DNA of 64,000 nt from Progne subis subis (taxonomy: Eukaryota > Chordata > Aves > Passeriformes > Hirundinidae): positions 806,001 through 870,000 of the forward strand of contig JAKJHU010000026.1 of assembly GCA_022316685.1 (NCBI GenBank), written 5' to 3'. The notes beneath the pieces are model-generated. The model saw nothing but the letters and a program-made list of their open reading frames with translations, ran no database searches and was not told the DNA's origin. Every line of letters begins with the position of its first letter. Position 1 is the first letter of the stretch. Of the stretch, positions 62,915 to 64,000 are shown piece by piece. The translations under genes were made by a program, and so were the position numbers.

Positions 62915-64000
62915 TATCATGGGTTGGCACTACTTTGTTTTAGAAATGTGAAATGTTTTTTCCCTGCCCTAACCGTAGAGTGGTTTGGGGGAGGGAAGGA
63001 CAGGGACCTATCAAAAAGCTGGTTGGGATATTGGCAGCTAAGTTGACCAATGGGAAGTGTAGATACTACCTTGTAAGGGACATTTAAAACTACTCTGCAG
63101 CTGATCGCTCTCTCTCGCTTTGGAATCAGCCATGAGGTGACATCGTAGGCGGCCGGGCCAGGCCCGGGTCGGGCTCTGCTGCCCCTCTGGGCGGCCGGGC
63201 CGGGCTCAGCCGGGCCTCTGAGGGCCGCTGCCCGCACAGGGAGGGCCGGGGCCGGCTGAGCCCCTTTCCCCTGCCACGGCAGGGAAGAGAGGCAGCTGCA
63301 GCTCGGCAGTGCTGGCCACGTGCTCGGACCGCGGCAGAAGGGGCGAAGCCATGGCCCAGCTTAATCACCGCTGGTAGCAGAAAAAGAAAACCTGCAGCTC
63401 CATAACAACTCTGAGCTGAGCTGCACCTTGGATGAGACCGAGGGGTGGAAGAAAGGACATTTACCAGCTTCTTCTGTCAGCACAGCTTTGCGTTTTCTTC
63501 AGCTCCTGCAGCCTCAGCGTTTGCATGCTTGCATGTGGCCCTTGCAAGCCCGGGCAGATTTAACCCTTTCCTAGCAACATAGAACTTTTAAAGTACAATT
63601 CTTCCTTAAGAGAAAGAAGAAAACAGAAGGTACATATAGAACAGACACCAAATGAAGTCAGTTAGATTAGAAGTGAAAGAACTAATAATAATGGAATAGG
63701 ATTGAAGAAGTGAACATTTTTAACTGGACTTTTCTAAGGTAAATTATGGAGATATGAACTGTTCTCTGCAGCATCTTAGTGTCATTGGGTAGAATGCTAT
63801 TCTAATCAAAATGAAGGACTGATGTAATTGAGATTTATTTGGGAACTTTAAAGCCCCTGCTCCTGGGTTAAAGGGAGGTCTTGGGCTTTGAGACAAAGAT
63901 GATTTCAGACTAGAAGAAGTATTTGTAAAAAGTACCCCAGATACACTGAGAAGCTTTGCTGATAGAACATCACAGTCTGAGAAAACTCTGGGCGGCAGCA
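62915..64000 (+). mobile_element. Long LTR with GC-rich core, runs off window
   Basis: Starting near ATCATGGGTTGGCACTAC, this has a CCAAT box (63047-63051), a TATA-like TTTAAAA (63083-63089), a CT-rich stretch (CTCTCTCTCGC), and then a CpG-dense GC-rich core (63144-63346, about 20 CpGs by my count). Three downstream blocks match the minus-strand element at 13.9-15.7 kb, in the same order relative to each element's own direction (63552-63577, 63654-63750, 63812-63955). That element has a further 480 bp or so after the last block, so this one should end about 0.5 kb beyond the window. The openings at 62917-63237 and 63126-63368 are antisense readings. Whether it is a solo LTR or the 5' LTR of a provirus cannot be seen. 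Confidence 0.75.
63047..63089 (+). promoter_or_regulatory. LTR promoter motifs (CCAAT and TATA-like)
   Basis: CCAAT at 63047-63051 and TTTAAAA at 63083-63089 are about 35 bases apart, directly upstream of the CT-rich and CpG-dense stretch. The 4.3 kb LTR has the same spacing (4450 and 4488). Confidence 0.5.

Overview
This window is non-coding DNA from a bird, most likely a passerine, and reads as an AT-rich gene desert. The bird assignment rests on CR1 LINE copies with the typical avian 3' end (a block like CCTTCCAACC followed by an ATTCTATG-type tail), on the lack of poly(A)-tailed SINE/L1 elements, and on several long LTR families that I recognise from songbird genomes. The passerine part comes from memory of those families and is less certain than 'bird'. 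I find no convincing protein-coding exon, tRNA, rRNA or CRISPR array. The open reading frames of 60-178 codons are either antisense or out-of-frame readings of repeats, or chance openings in AT-rich sequence.

Layout. 1-4.3 kb: unique AT-rich DNA with one old CR1 scrap. 4.31-5.71 kb: a complete solo LTR of ERVL type with a perfect 5-bp target duplication (ATACT). 8.15-9.15 kb: a minus-strand LTR piece next to an old CR1 3' end. 10.4-10.7 kb: a TA repeat and a 40-base A tract, then a possible LTR to 11.7 kb. 13.16-13.46 kb: a CR1 3' end on the minus strand. 13.9-16.4 kb: the richest repeat cluster. A long minus-strand LTR with a GC-rich core is interrupted by a 377-bp solo LTR of ERVK type that has a perfect 6-bp target duplication (TTAGGC), and a scrap of a third LTR family follows. 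16.4-38.9 kb: mostly unique AT-rich sequence with microsatellites, notably about 300 bp of (GGGAA)n at 26.8 kb and a GC-rich, CpG-poor block at 31.1-31.5 kb. 38.96-40.10 kb: a CR1 copy on the plus strand that still shows reverse-transcriptase motifs. 41.02-41.66 kb: an LTR. 46.1-46.4 kb: an LTR scrap. 48.2-48.9 kb: a microsatellite cluster. 51.2-52.06 kb: a CR1 copy on the minus strand. 58.1-59.9 kb: a very old, heavily mutated CR1 copy. 62.9-64.0 kb: a plus-strand LTR of the same family as the 13.9-15.7 kb element, running off the window.

There are no genes to work together. What the window records is a layered history of retroelement insertion: old CR1 first, then younger CR1 and ERVL-type LTRs, then an ERVK-type LTR landing inside one of them. 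The few places that might carry host function are short CpG-bearing or motif-bearing islands in unique DNA (about 25.08-25.14, 52.5-52.8 and 60.4-60.7 kb). These are candidate conserved non-coding elements only. I did not find a new biological system. The best-supported results are the two LTR insertions with exact target duplications and the homologous long LTRs that lie 48 kb apart in opposite orientation.
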